Counted from the stretch's first letter, positions 52,895 through 62,323 are shown. The stretch: DNA of 64,000 nt from an uncultured Acetobacteraceae bacterium (GCA_943912335.1 CALTUD010000009.1:1-64000), one strand, 5' to 3'. Notes: generated by a model not told the origin, from the letters alone. Program-made: numbers and translations.

Positions 52895-54262
52895 GTGAAT
52901 AGCCTGAGACCCACACGCGCCGCTGTCGGCACCGCCATGGTTTCCATGGCGGTGCTGCTGCTTGCCGGCACACCCGCGCGGGCGGGAGTGCCCGTTCCGG
53001 ACGCCGATGGCGCCAATCCGGCGCCCGTACACTTGGTTCGCGCTCCGGCCGCGCCGCTCTCCGCGGTGGCGGAGGTTGGCCGGGCGATCTTTTTCGACAA
53101 GAGCCTGTCCGTTTCCGGAACCATGTCCTGCGCGAGTTGCCACGATCCGGCGCACGCGTTTGCCCCGACCGGAACCATGGCGGTGATGAAGGGCGGCGCG
53201 CACGGCGACCTGTTCGGCGTCCGTGCGGTTCCGTCGCTGATGTATCTGGAACGGCAGCCGAACTTCTCGGTCGGGCCGGACCAGGGCGAGGCCGAAGGCC
53301 CTCCCGCGCAGATGCTGGCGCAGAGCATCGCCGCCAGCGCCGGCGCCAGCCGCTCCACCAAGATCGCCGGCAGTTCTGCCGCCACCACCAACATGGTGCC
53401 GCAGGGCGGGCTGTTCTGGGACGGGCGCGCGGACACGCTGCAGATCCAGGCGATGGGCCCGCTCACCAACCGGCTCGAGATGGCCAACGAGAATGCCGAT
53501 GCGGTGACGGAGCGGCTGAAGCGCGCGCCGTATGCGCAGCAGCTGGTGCAGATCTTCGGCCCCACCGTGATGAAACAGCCTGGACTTCTCGCGGCTGAGG
53601 CGATGTTCGCCGTGGCCCGCTACCAGATCGAGGAGCCGGCGTTCCACCCCTATTCCAGCAAGTTCGACGCCTGGCTCGAAGGCCGCGCCCGCTTCACCCC
53701 TGCGGAAGCGCGCGGCTGGCGGTTGTTCAACGATTCGGCCAGGGCCAATTGCGCCGGCTGCCATGTGGATCAGGTGCAGGACAATCGGCCGCCGGTGTTC
53801 ACCGATCACCAGTTCGAGGCCCTGGGCGCGCCGCGCAACCCGGACATCCTGTTCAACCGCGATCCCGCCTATTTCGATCTCGGCGTGTGCGGCCCGATCC
53901 GCACCGACATGCGCGACCAGAAACAATATTGCGGCATGTTCCTGACGCCGACGCTTCGCAATGTCGCAACCCGTTCCGTGTTCTTCCACAACGGCGTGTT
54001 CCATTCGCTGCGCCAGGTGATGGATTTCTACAACTACCGCGACGTGGCGCCGGCGCGTGCGTTCCCGCATGCGCCCGACGGCAAGCCGGTCGGGTCGAAC
54101 GACATTCCGGCCGCTTATCGCGCCAACATCGACGTACAGGACCCGCCCTTCGACCGGCATCCGGGGGACCTACCGGCCATGAGCGACCAGGACGAAGCGG
54201 ATATCATCACTTTCCTCGGCACGCTGACCGACGGCTACAAGCCAGCTTCCAGAACGCCCTGA
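52895..54262 (+). CDS. Periplasmic di-heme cytochrome c peroxidase family protein
   Basis: A protein of 455 residues with a signal peptide (MVSMAVLLLAGTPARAG) and two CxxCH heme sites, CASCH early and CAGCH in the second half. Further family motifs are GRAIFFDKSLS, GLFWDGRADTLQIQAMGPLTN and a late PTLRNVATRSVFFHNGVFHSLRQVMDFY. The group includes bacterial cytochrome c peroxidases and MauG-like enzymes. The start is GTG 52895; TTG 52877, overlapping the phosphoesterase stop as TTGA, is the alternative. The physiological link to the phosphoesterase is not known. A bidirectional terminator follows. Confidence 0.92.
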   Translation: MNSLRPTRAAVGTAMVSMAVLLLAGTPARAGVPVPDADGANPAPVHLVRAPAAPLSAVAEVGRAIFFDKSLSVSGTMSCASCHDPAHAFAPTGTMAVMKGGAHGDLFGVRAVPSLMYLERQPNFSVGPDQGEAEGPPAQMLAQSIAASAGASRSTKIAGSSAATTNMVPQGGLFWDGRADTLQIQAMGPLTNRLEMANENADAVTERLKRAPYAQQLVQIFGPTVMKQPGLLAAEAMFAVARYQIEEPAFHPYSSKFDAWLEGRARFTPAEARGWRLFNDSARANCAGCHVDQVQDNRPPVFTDHQFEALGAPRNPDILFNRDPAYFDLGVCGPIRTDMRDQKQYCGMFLTPTLRNVATRSVFFHNGVFHSLRQVMDFYNYRDVAPARAFPHAPDGKPVGSNDIPAAYRANIDVQDPPFDRHPGDLPAMSDQDEADIITFLGTLTDGYKPASRTP

Positions 54263-54278
54263 TCCGATCGGAAGAAGA

Positions 54279-54306
54279 AAGGGGGGCGAACCAGGGCACC
54301 CCCCTT
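54279..54306. terminator. Bidirectional terminator between peroxidase and polyol permease genes
   Basis: An 8-base perfect stem AAGGGGGG (54279-54286) / CCCCCCTT (54299-54306) with a 12-base loop. It lies between two convergent genes, 16 bases after one stop and immediately before the other. A-rich bases upstream (GAAGAAGAAA) serve as the T-tract for the minus strand. Confidence 0.75.
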
Positions 54307-54307
54307 C

Positions 54308-55744
54308 TCAGTCCTCGTCGCTTTCCACGACGGTCATCCCACGCCCCTGCGCGAATGTGCCGTCGCGCAGCGCCTGCTCGATCTCCTCGAGAGACCGGTT
54401 GCCGGTCTCCGGCACGAAACGGCGCACGAAGGCCCAGGCCAGCAGGTTCACCGCCCCGAACAGGCAGAACGTCCCCGCCGTGCCCAGCGCCTCGACGATA
54501 TGCAGCGTGGTCAGCGACACCAGCAGATCGCACACCCAGACGGTGACGCTCGCCAGACCCATGCCGGTGCCGCGCACCGCCATCGGAAACACCTCGGACG
54601 CGATCAGCCACACCGTCACCGACAGCGACCCGCAGTTGAACACGATGTAGCCCATCAGCCCGGCCAGCATCAGCCACATGCGCCAGCCGGACGGATCGCC
54701 GCCGAGCAGGCACAGCCCAGACACCGCCAGACAGACGGCCGCCACCGGAAGCATCAGCAGCAGCAGACGCCGCCGCCCGGTGCGATCCACCATCGCCATG
54801 CCCGCGGCCGTGCCCAGCGCGGAAGCCACGCCCACGCCCACCGTCGCCAGCAGCGCGCCGCCATGGCCGAGCCCGGCATGGGACAGGATGATCGGGGCGT
54901 AGTAGATCACCACGTTCGGCCCGGTGAGCTGCGACAGGGCCGCCACGCCGAGACCGGCGATCAGCGCCGGACGGCACCAGCGGCTCTTCAGCTCGCTCCA
55001 GCCGCTTTCCTGCTGCGACACCGCCTTGCGGATGCGCTTCATCTCGCGCTGCGCCGAAGCCCGGTTCGGCCGCACCCGCTCCAGCGCCGCCAGCGCCTCG
55101 TCGCCCCGTCCGCGCAGAAACAGCCAGCGCGGGCTTTCCGGCAGGGCGATCATGCCGAAACCCAGCAGAACCGCCGGGATCACGCCGATCAGGAACATGG
55201 TGCGCCAGGCCTCGTGCGACCCGGACACGCCGTAGCCGACCAGGAACGCCAGCAGGATCCCGCCCACCACGGCGAGCTGGAACAACACCACCAGCACGCC
55301 GCGATGCCGCGACGGCGCCAGCTCGGCCACATACACGGGAATGATCTGCGTCGCCGCACCCACCGATACGCCCAGCAGCAGACGCGCCAGCAGAAGCCCG
55401 GTCAGGCTCGGCGTCATCCCGCTCCCGGCCGCGCCGAGCGCGAACAGGACCGCGCCGATCATGATCGTCCGGCGCCGCCCGATCCGGTCCGAGATCGGCC
55501 CGCTCAGCGCCGCACCCGCCACGGCGCCGAGATTCAGCGCCGCCACCACCAGCTCTTGCCCGCCGGTGCTCAGCGTGTAGCTCTTGGTGATGCTCAAGAG
55601 GGCCGCGGAGATGATCCCGGTGTCGTAGCCGAACAGAAGCCCGCCCAACGCGCCCACGGCCGCGCACAGGATGACGAACCCGCCCATCCTGTCGCTGCCG
55701 GGCGCCGTCTGCGCGGTGCTCGCCCGCGCATCCGCCACCATCAT
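54308..55744 (-). CDS. Sugar/polyol porter of the MFS sugar-transporter family
   Basis: A 478-residue, 12-helix transporter. Sugar-porter signatures are GGLLFGYDTGIISAAL, SDRIGRRRTIM, VYVAELAPSRHRG, ALPESPRWLFLRGR and the C-terminal VPETGNRSLEEIE. The start ATG 55744 overlaps the stop of the preceding dehydrogenase gene (ATGA), so import and oxidation of the same polyol are likely coupled (mannitol, arabitol or sorbitol; inference). The gene ends next to a strong terminator. Confidence 0.93.
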   Translation of the reverse strand: MMVADARASTAQTAPGSDRMGGFVILCAAVGALGGLLFGYDTGIISAALLSITKSYTLSTGGQELVVAALNLGAVAGAALSGPISDRIGRRRTIMIGAVLFALGAAGSGMTPSLTGLLLARLLLGVSVGAATQIIPVYVAELAPSRHRGVLVVLFQLAVVGGILLAFLVGYGVSGSHEAWRTMFLIGVIPAVLLGFGMIALPESPRWLFLRGRGDEALAALERVRPNRASAQREMKRIRKAVSQQESGWSELKSRWCRPALIAGLGVAALSQLTGPNVVIYYAPIILSHAGLGHGGALLATVGVGVASALGTAAGMAMVDRTGRRRLLLLMLPVAAVCLAVSGLCLLGGDPSGWRMWLMLAGLMGYIVFNCGSLSVTVWLIASEVFPMAVRGTGMGLASVTVWVCDLLVSLTTLHIVEALGTAGTFCLFGAVNLLAWAFVRRFVPETGNRSLEEIEQALRDGTFAQGRGMTVVESDED

Positions 55745-57204
55745 TCCGGGATCGCTCCCAGCACGCCCTTTTCGCGGATGCGCGTCTGCGCATCGCGGAT
55801 CGCCTGTTTGAACGCCGGCGTCGTCGCCTTCTGCCATCCAGCGAACGGCGCGATCCGCAGCGCCGCATCCAGATCGTCGCCGGTCGCCGCCGCACGATCG
55901 GCCTCGTTCAGCGTCGGCTCCTCGAACGGGATCGGCTCGCCTTTCTGATCCCGGCCGCGCAGCGCCTCCAGATAGGCGGCGATCAGGAAGGCCGGCCGGC
56001 TCATGTCATAGCCGTGTTCCAGCATCAGCCGGATCGTCGTCGTCATGAACACCGGGATCTTGGAGGCCCCGTCGCTGCCCACGCGCAGCAGCCCGTCCAT
56101 CATCGCCGCGTTGGAGAAGCGCGCCAGCACCTCGCCGCGATAGGCATCGAGGTCGACCCCTTCCGGCGGCGTCAGTAGCGGGATCACGTCCTGGCTCATG
56201 AACGCGTCGAGCAGCCCGGCGATCTTCGTGTCCGTCATCGCGTCGTGCACGAAACGGAACCCGGCCAGCAGGCCCGGATAGACCAGCATCATGTGCGAGG
56301 CGTTCAGCATCCGCTGCTTCACCGCCTCCCACTCGTGCACGGCGTCGGAGAACTGCACGCCCTCGCGCTCCCAATGCGGCCGGCCGGCGCAGAACTTGTC
56401 CTCGACCACCCATTGCGAGAACGCTTCCGCCAGAACCGGGCTGCGATCGTCGATGCCGCTGTGCGCGTTCAGATCGGCGGCCAGCTCCTTGCTCACGGTC
56501 GGCGCGATGCGGTCCACCATCGCGTTGGGGAAGGAGACGTTCGCCTCCATCCAGTCCGCCAGCGCCGGGTCACGCAGACGGGCGAAGCCGGTGAAGGCCG
56601 CGCGCGCCGCATCGCCGTTGGAGCGCAGATTGTCACAGGACAGAACCGTGAACGGACCGGCCCCGGTGTCGCAACGGCGACGCAGCGCCTCCGCCACGAA
56701 GCCGAACACGGTGCGCGGCTGTTCCGGATGGGCGAGATCGTGCTGCACGTCGGGATGGTCGGCGTCGAACCGGTTCTCCTCGTCCAGCAGATAGCCGCCT
56801 TCGGTGATGGTCATGCTGACGATGCGGATGGCGGGATCGGCCATGCGCCGCAGCACCGCTTCCGGATCGGCCGGCGCCAGCAGGCTGTCGATCATCGCGC
56901 CGATCACCCGCACCGAGCGGGTACCGTCCGGCGCCATCTCCGTCAGCGAGTACAACCCATCCTGGTCGCGGAACAAAGCCGCCTTGGCTTCTGAACGCGC
57001 GCCGCCGGACAGGCCGACGCCGACGATGCCCCAATGCTGCTGCCCGGAATGCGACAGGCAGCGTTCCGTGTAGGCGGCAAGATGAGAACGGAAGAAATTG
57101 CCGATGCCGAAATGAACGATGCCTGCGCTGATCGAGCGCCTGCCGTAATCGAGGGCCGGAACATCAAAGGATTGGCTTTCGAGTGCGGCATTGTTCAAAG
57201 GCAA
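55741..57204 (-). CDS. Mannitol 2-dehydrogenase family polyol dehydrogenase
   Basis: A 487-residue member of the long-chain polyol dehydrogenase/fructuronate reductase family. It has the N-terminal Rossmann motif GIVHFGIGNFFRSHLAAY, MTITEGGY, DNLRSNGDAA and the catalytic Lys motif EAVKQRMLNASHMMLVYPG. It would oxidise mannitol to fructose (or a related pair) with NAD. The start is TTG 57204, seven bases after GGAG; GTG 57243 is an alternative. Translation of the permease gene is coupled to its stop. Confidence 0.92.
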   Translation of the reverse strand: MPLNNAALESQSFDVPALDYGRRSISAGIVHFGIGNFFRSHLAAYTERCLSHSGQQHWGIVGVGLSGGARSEAKAALFRDQDGLYSLTEMAPDGTRSVRVIGAMIDSLLAPADPEAVLRRMADPAIRIVSMTITEGGYLLDEENRFDADHPDVQHDLAHPEQPRTVFGFVAEALRRRCDTGAGPFTVLSCDNLRSNGDAARAAFTGFARLRDPALADWMEANVSFPNAMVDRIAPTVSKELAADLNAHSGIDDRSPVLAEAFSQWVVEDKFCAGRPHWEREGVQFSDAVHEWEAVKQRMLNASHMMLVYPGLLAGFRFVHDAMTDTKIAGLLDAFMSQDVIPLLTPPEGVDLDAYRGEVLARFSNAAMMDGLLRVGSDGASKIPVFMTTTIRLMLEHGYDMSRPAFLIAAYLEALRGRDQKGEPIPFEEPTLNEADRAAATGDDLDAALRIAPFAGWQKATTPAFKQAIRDAQTRIREKGVLGAIPE

Positions 57205-57575
57205 GCAACTTCTCCTATCGCTGTGGTCCTCTTTGGTGACCACAATTCAGCCATGATTGCAAACTGAAACGACGAACGCCTTGGCGGCATTGTCGTTTTA
57301 TTTGTCGGACTTCAGCGCAACGACAGCTCCGCACACAGGCGTTCCGTCCGATGCGTTCGTTTCGTTGACATCATGTCGGTGCCCATGACGCCCCAGCCCG
57401 GCCAGGGTTGCTCCGGACGGCCCGCCCGGCAGGCGGACATGATTTGCCACACGCGGTCCGCGCCGGCGGACGCGGGAGTCGCCGCCATACCGTCAACAAA
57501 CCTTCCCGGTTGGCCGGTTCCGGTGGCGGGGGTTTCGCTCTAGGCTCCCCCACCGTCATTCTGAGGAGAGATACG
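57205..57575. promoter_or_regulatory. Divergent intergenic region between polyol dehydrogenase and ppk
   Basis: No gene is visible in these 371 bases. The half nearest the dehydrogenase (about 57240-57330) is locally rich in A and T (TTTTATTTG) and probably holds its promoter. The half nearest ppk is very GC-rich. I see no convincing Pho box. A TTGACA at 57365-57370 has no matching -10 element. Confidence 0.45.
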
Positions 57576-59894
57576 GTGGACGAGGCGGGCGCAGGCGTGA
57601 CACGGAAGAGCGACGGCGCGAGGCAGCCGGCCCGTCGGCCGCGCACGGCGGCCAGAGCCGTTTCGGCGACGCCCGTCCGGCGCACACGCGCGGCTCCGGG
57701 CGAACACGCCCAGCCCGTGGCGCCGTCCCCCGCCGCGATCGACGGCACCGCGCCGGAACGATTCATCAACCGCGAACTCTCCTGGCTCGACTTCAACCAG
57801 CGCGTGGTCGAGGAGGCCGACAACAAGCGCAATCCGCTGCTGGAGCGGGTGCGCTTCCTGTCGATCTCGGCCGGCAATCTGGACGAATTCTATTCCGTGC
57901 GCGTCGCGGGCCTGGTCGGACAGGTGCGCGAGGCCCTCACGCAGCGCTCGCCGGACGGGCGCACGCCCGCGCAGCAGCTCGCCGCGGTCGGCGAACGTGC
58001 CCGGATCCTGCTGGCCGAACAGCAGCGCATCTGGAAGGAGCTGTGCCACGCGCTCGACGAGAACGGCATCACCGTGCTCGAACCCGCCGCGCTGGAAGAC
58101 GAGGACCACGCCTGGCTCGAGAACCTGTTCATGGACCGGGTGTTCCCGATCCTGACCCCGCTGGCGATCGACCCCGCGCACCCGTTCCCGTTCATCCCCA
58201 ACATGGGCCTCGGCCTCGTGTTCCGCTTGTTCGGGGACGAGGACAGACGCCACGCCATGAGCGGACTGATCATGCTGCCGGGGCAGGTGGAGCGCTTCAT
58301 CCGACTGCCGGCGCGCGCCGGCGAGAAAGCGCCGCCTCGCACACGGTTCCTGATCCTCGAAGACCTGATCGGCATGTTTCTCAACCGCCTGTTCCCCGGC
58401 TTCCATGCCGAGGGCAAGGGCGTGTTCCGCGTGATCCGCGACACCGACGTCGAATTCGAGGACGAGGCCGAGGATCTGGTCCGCTCCTACGAGACCGCGC
58501 TGAAGCGCCGTCGCCGCGGCGTGGTGATCCATCTCGACATCGACGGCTCCATGCCCGCCGAACTCGCCGAGCTGGTCGCCGACGAGTTCGAGGTCGAGGC
58601 CTCCGAGGTGCAGCGCCATGACGGCCTCGTCGGCGTCGTCGACGTGAAGCAGATCATCGTCGACGATCGCGCCGATCTGCTGTTCGTGCCCTATGTGCCC
58701 CGCTTCCCCGAGCGCATCCGCGATTTCGGCGGCGATTGCTTCGCCGCGATCCGCGCCAAGGACATCGTGGTGCATCACCCGTTCGAGAGTTTCGACGTGG
58801 TGGTGCAGTTCCTCCGTCAGGCCGCGCTCGATCCGGCCGTGGTCGCCATCAAGCAGACCCTGTATCGCACCTCGCGCGACAGCCCGATCGTCAAGGCGCT
58901 GATCGAGGCCGCCGAAGCCGGCAAATCCGTCACCGCCATGGTGGAGCTGCGCGCGCGCTTCGACGAGGAGGCCAATATCCGCCTGGCCCGCACGCTGGAA
59001 GCGGCCGGCGTGCAGGTGGTGTTCGGCTTCGCCGAGCTGAAGACCCATGCCAAGCTCAGCCTCGTGGTGCGCCGCGAAGGCGGCACGGTGCGCTCCTATG
59101 CGCATTTCGGCACGGGCAACTACCACCCGATCACCGCGCGCATCTATACCGACCTTTCCTTCTTCACCGCCGACCCGGCGCTGACGCGGGATTCCGCGCG
59201 GCTGTTCAACTACATGACCGGCTACGCCAAGCCGGATTCCATGGATGCGATCGCTTTCAGCCCGCTCACCATACGCAGCACGCTGGTTTCGCTGATCGAA
59301 AAGGAGATCGCGCTCGCCGAGGCCGGCCGCCCGGCCCAGATCTGGCTCAAGATGAACTCCATGGTCGATCACGAGCTGATCGACCATCTCTACCGCGCCT
59401 CCCAGGCCGGAGTGCGGGTGCTCGTCGTCGTGCGCGGCATCTGCTGCCTGCGTCCCGGCGTGCCGGGCCTGTCGGAGAACATCCAGGTCAAGTCCATCGT
59501 CGGACGGTTCCTGGAACACAGCCGCATCTTCGTGTTCGGCAACGGCAACCGCATCCCGTCCCGCGACGCGCTGGTCTATATCAGCAGCGCGGACTGGATG
59601 GCGCGCAACATGGACTGGCGCGTGGAAAGCATGGTGCCGATCCGCAACGCCACCGTGCACGCCCAGGTGCTCGACCAGATCATGGTCATGGAGCTGAAGG
59701 ACAATCTGCAATCCTGGACGCTGGGCTCGGACGGAACCTGGACCCGTCTCGATCCGGGCGCCAAGCCGTTCTCGGCGCACGAATACTTCATGACCAACCC
59801 CTCTCTTTCCGGACGCGGTTCGGCAGGGCAGAAAGTGGCGCTTCCGGTGCTGCGGCCGCTGCCGCGCCGGCCCGACCGCATCCTGGAGGACTGA
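57576..59894 (+). CDS. ppk: Polyphosphate kinase 1
   Basis: PPK1 makes polyphosphate from ATP. After a 55-residue basic N-terminal extension, the 772-residue protein has the PPK N domain (RFINRELSWLDFNQRVVEEA), the middle domain, and the catalytic C-terminal domains. These have the phosphohistidine motif ELKTHAKLSLVVRRE, YAHFGTGNYHP, and IFVFGNGNRIPSRDALVYISSADWMARNMDWRVE. The GTG start at 57576 follows GAGGAGAG. The gene is followed at once by ppx in the same frame, with only the stop codon between the two coding frames and the CTG/GTG start. Confidence 0.96.
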   Translation: MDEAGAGVTRKSDGARQPARRPRTAARAVSATPVRRTRAAPGEHAQPVAPSPAAIDGTAPERFINRELSWLDFNQRVVEEADNKRNPLLERVRFLSISAGNLDEFYSVRVAGLVGQVREALTQRSPDGRTPAQQLAAVGERARILLAEQQRIWKELCHALDENGITVLEPAALEDEDHAWLENLFMDRVFPILTPLAIDPAHPFPFIPNMGLGLVFRLFGDEDRRHAMSGLIMLPGQVERFIRLPARAGEKAPPRTRFLILEDLIGMFLNRLFPGFHAEGKGVFRVIRDTDVEFEDEAEDLVRSYETALKRRRRGVVIHLDIDGSMPAELAELVADEFEVEASEVQRHDGLVGVVDVKQIIVDDRADLLFVPYVPRFPERIRDFGGDCFAAIRAKDIVVHHPFESFDVVVQFLRQAALDPAVVAIKQTLYRTSRDSPIVKALIEAAEAGKSVTAMVELRARFDEEANIRLARTLEAAGVQVVFGFAELKTHAKLSLVVRREGGTVRSYAHFGTGNYHPITARIYTDLSFFTADPALTRDSARLFNYMTGYAKPDSMDAIAFSPLTIRSTLVSLIEKEIALAEAGRPAQIWLKMNSMVDHELIDHLYRASQAGVRVLVVVRGICCLRPGVPGLSENIQVKSIVGRFLEHSRIFVFGNGNRIPSRDALVYISSADWMARNMDWRVESMVPIRNATVHAQVLDQIMVMELKDNLQSWTLGSDGTWTRLDPGAKPFSAHEYFMTNPSLSGRGSAGQKVALPVLRPLPRRPDRILED

Positions 59895-59897
59895 GTC

Positions 59898-61421
59898 CTG
59901 TCTGTTTCCCACACGCCCGGCCCGCAGGAACGCGCCAAGCGCGCCGCCGTGATCGATCTCGGATCGAACTCGATCCGTCTGGTCGTGTTCGAAGGCACGG
60001 CACGCAACCCGGTCACCATCTTCAACGAAAAGGCGGTGGTCAGGCTCGGGCGTGGGTTGGACAGCTCAGGCAAGCTCAACGCCGACGGCATGCGTCAGGC
60101 CCTGCTCGCCATGCAGCGCTTCCACGCCGTCGCGCGCTCGCTCGGCGCCGATCCGTTCGAGGTGCTGGCCACGGCGGCGGTGCGCGACGCCTCCAACGGC
60201 CCGGCCTTCGTGGAGGAACTGCACGCCCTCATGCCCGGCGTGCCGATCCGCATCCTGTCCGGCGAGGAAGAAGCCGAATACGCCGCGACCGGCGTGCGCT
60301 GCGGCCTGCCGCGCGCCGACGGCATCGTCGCCGATATCGGCGGCGGCTCGCTGGAGCTGGTCAGGCTGGACGCGGGCGAGAAGCGCTCGGCCCTCACGCT
60401 CCGCCTCGGCGTGATCCGCCTGTCGGACCGCGCCGGCGGCGATCTCGATCGCGCGCGCAGCATCGTCGAACAGGATCTCGCTTCGGTGGAGTGGCTGCGC
60501 GACGTTCCGGGTCCCACCCTGTTCCTGGTCGGCGGCGCCTTCCGCGCCCTGGCGCGCCTCCAGATCGCGCGCACCTTCTACCCGCTCAACATCGTCCACC
60601 AGTATGAGATGCGCCTCGACGAAGCGCGCGAGATGACCGGCTGGATCATCGGCTCCTCCAAGCGCACGCTGGAACGCCTGCCGGGCGCGCCGCGCAAGCG
60701 CCTCGACGATCTTCCTTACGCCGCCATCGTTCTCCGCCGCCTGCTGCGCCGCATCGCGCCGTCGCGCGTGGTGTTCTGCGTCGATGGCGTGCGCGAAGGC
60801 TGGTATATGCGCCATGTCGCGGCGGAATCGCTCGACGAGGAGCCGATGCTGGCCGCGGCACAGGGTCTGTGCCGCAGGCTCGGACGCAACCAGCTTCTGC
60901 CGCCCGCCCTGCTGAAATGGACCGACGCCGCCTTCGCCGGGCCGGACGGCGTTCTCGGCGGTGAAACCGAACAGGATCGCCGTCTGCGCGAGGCCGCCTG
61001 CTGGATGTCCGATACCGGCGCGTTCGATCACCCGGAATACCGTTCGGAGCAAACCTTCCTGCGCGTGCTGCGACAGCAGGGCGTCGCCTTCGACCACCCT
61101 ACACGCGCCTTTCTCGGCCTGACCCTGGCGATCCGCTACGAGGCGGAGCCCGATCTGCCGTTCTTGCAACCGGCACGCCGTCTGCTCGACGTGGACGGGT
61201 TCCGTCGCGCCGAGGTGCTGGGCCTCGCCCTGCGTCTCGCCTACGCGCTTTGTGCGGGCGTCCCGGAATTGCTCGAAGGCACCAGCCTCGCCCCGGAAAA
61301 CGGCGCGCTGGTGCTGCGTCTCGGCGCCGAGCGCGGCATGTTCAACGGCGAAAGCGTCAGCCGCCGTCTGGATCGTTTGGCACAGGCGCTCGGCATGCAG
61401 CCGGAACTGGTCACGGCGTGA
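59898..61421 (+). CDS. ppx: Exopolyphosphatase / pppGpp phosphohydrolase (Ppx/GppA)
   Basis: A Ppx/GppA family phosphatase with the actin-like ATPase fold: VIDLGSNSIRLVVFEG at the start, AVRDASNGPAFVEEL, LSGEEEAEYAATGV and VADIGGGSLELVRL, then a helical C-terminal part with FDHPEYRSEQTFLRVL. It shortens polyphosphate and may act on pppGpp. The listed start is CTG 59898 (507 residues), with GGAGGA about eight bases upstream. GTG 59949 (490 residues) would cut the first beta strand and has a weak ribosome-binding site. The final stop overlaps the cdh start (GTGA). Confidence 0.93.
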   Translation: MSVSHTPGPQERAKRAAVIDLGSNSIRLVVFEGTARNPVTIFNEKAVVRLGRGLDSSGKLNADGMRQALLAMQRFHAVARSLGADPFEVLATAAVRDASNGPAFVEELHALMPGVPIRILSGEEEAEYAATGVRCGLPRADGIVADIGGGSLELVRLDAGEKRSALTLRLGVIRLSDRAGGDLDRARSIVEQDLASVEWLRDVPGPTLFLVGGAFRALARLQIARTFYPLNIVHQYEMRLDEAREMTGWIIGSSKRTLERLPGAPRKRLDDLPYAAIVLRRLLRRIAPSRVVFCVDGVREGWYMRHVAAESLDEEPMLAAAQGLCRRLGRNQLLPPALLKWTDAAFAGPDGVLGGETEQDRRLREAACWMSDTGAFDHPEYRSEQTFLRVLRQQGVAFDHPTRAFLGLTLAIRYEAEPDLPFLQPARRLLDVDGFRRAEVLGLALRLAYALCAGVPELLEGTSLAPENGALVLRLGAERGMFNGESVSRRLDRLAQALGMQPELVTA

Positions 61422-62260
61422 GCCGGACGAAGAAGGGGAGGCGGTCGCGCCTCCCACTGACCGGCCTCGTTCTCGCGCTGCTGTTCCCGCTCGGCATCAC
61501 CCAGGCCACGGCAGCCGATCCGGACGCGCTCTGGAAGATCGTCAGCCAGCGCTGCGTGCCGGGCGAACGCGACCGTCACGATCCCGCCCCCTGCGTGTCG
61601 GTGGACGAGCCCGGCGGCGATGCGGTGCTCAAGGACATCACCGGCCGCACCCAGTATCTGCTGATTCCGACCGCGAAGATCACCGGCATCGAATCCCCCG
61701 CCATTCTCGCCGAGGGCGCGCCGAACTTCTTCGCCGAAGCCTGGGCCGTCACAAAGCTGTCCCGAGACCGCTCCGGCCACGCTCTCACGCGTCGCGATTT
61801 CGCCCTGGCAATCAACTCCGAGCGCGGCCGCAGCCAGAACCAGTTGCATATCCATGTGGACTGCATCCGTCCCGATATCCGCGCAGCGCTCGATCGCGCG
61901 TCGTCGCGCCTCTCCCGCCACTGGCAACCGCTCGGCGAACGCCTCCGTCTGCATCGCTATCGCGCCCTCTGGATCGATGGCGACACGTTGGGCGACACCA
62001 ATCCGTTCCGCCTGCTATCAGCATCCTTGAAGATTCCATCCGAAGAGATGGGCCGTCACACCCTGGTCCTGGTCGGCGACACCAGACACGGCCGCCCCGG
62101 CTTCATCCTGCTCGACGGCAAATCCGGCGTGCTCACCACCACGCTCACGGACGCGCGCGACATCACGCGACTGCGTCTCGGTCCAGGCTCCGGCGAGGAA
62201 CTCGAAGACCATTCCTGCGCCATCGCCGATCGCGAACCGCTCCTGCCGGAAACGCACTGA
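61418..62260 (+). CDS. cdh: CDP-diacylglycerol diphosphatase
   Basis: A 280-residue HIT-like hydrolase that turns CDP-diacylglycerol into phosphatidate and CMP. A single N-terminal hydrophobic segment (LPLTGLVLALLFPLGITQATA) anchors or exports it. The key motif is NQLHIHVDCIRPD, the family form of the HIT triad. The start is GTG 61418, overlapping the ppx stop as GTGA. The neighbours suggest expression with polyphosphate genes, but a functional link is not established. Confidence 0.9.
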   Translation: MSRTKKGRRSRLPLTGLVLALLFPLGITQATAADPDALWKIVSQRCVPGERDRHDPAPCVSVDEPGGDAVLKDITGRTQYLLIPTAKITGIESPAILAEGAPNFFAEAWAVTKLSRDRSGHALTRRDFALAINSERGRSQNQLHIHVDCIRPDIRAALDRASSRLSRHWQPLGERLRLHRYRALWIDGDTLGDTNPFRLLSASLKIPSEEMGRHTLVLVGDTRHGRPGFILLDGKSGVLTTTLTDARDITRLRLGPGSGEELEDHSCAIADREPLLPETH

Positions 62261-62323
62261 TCGCGGCAAGGCGGCGTCGGAACGAACCGGTCGAACGGTC
62301 CGTCCCGACACGATCCGCGACGA

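Noticed and set aside
57365..57370. TTGACA as a -35 box for ppk
   Set aside because: No recognisable -10 box lies 16-18 bases downstream.
57540..59912. A 790-codon open frame on the minus strand
   Set aside because: Antisense to ppk, which has all catalytic motifs. Its His/Asp/Gly-rich composition is typical of a frame shadow.
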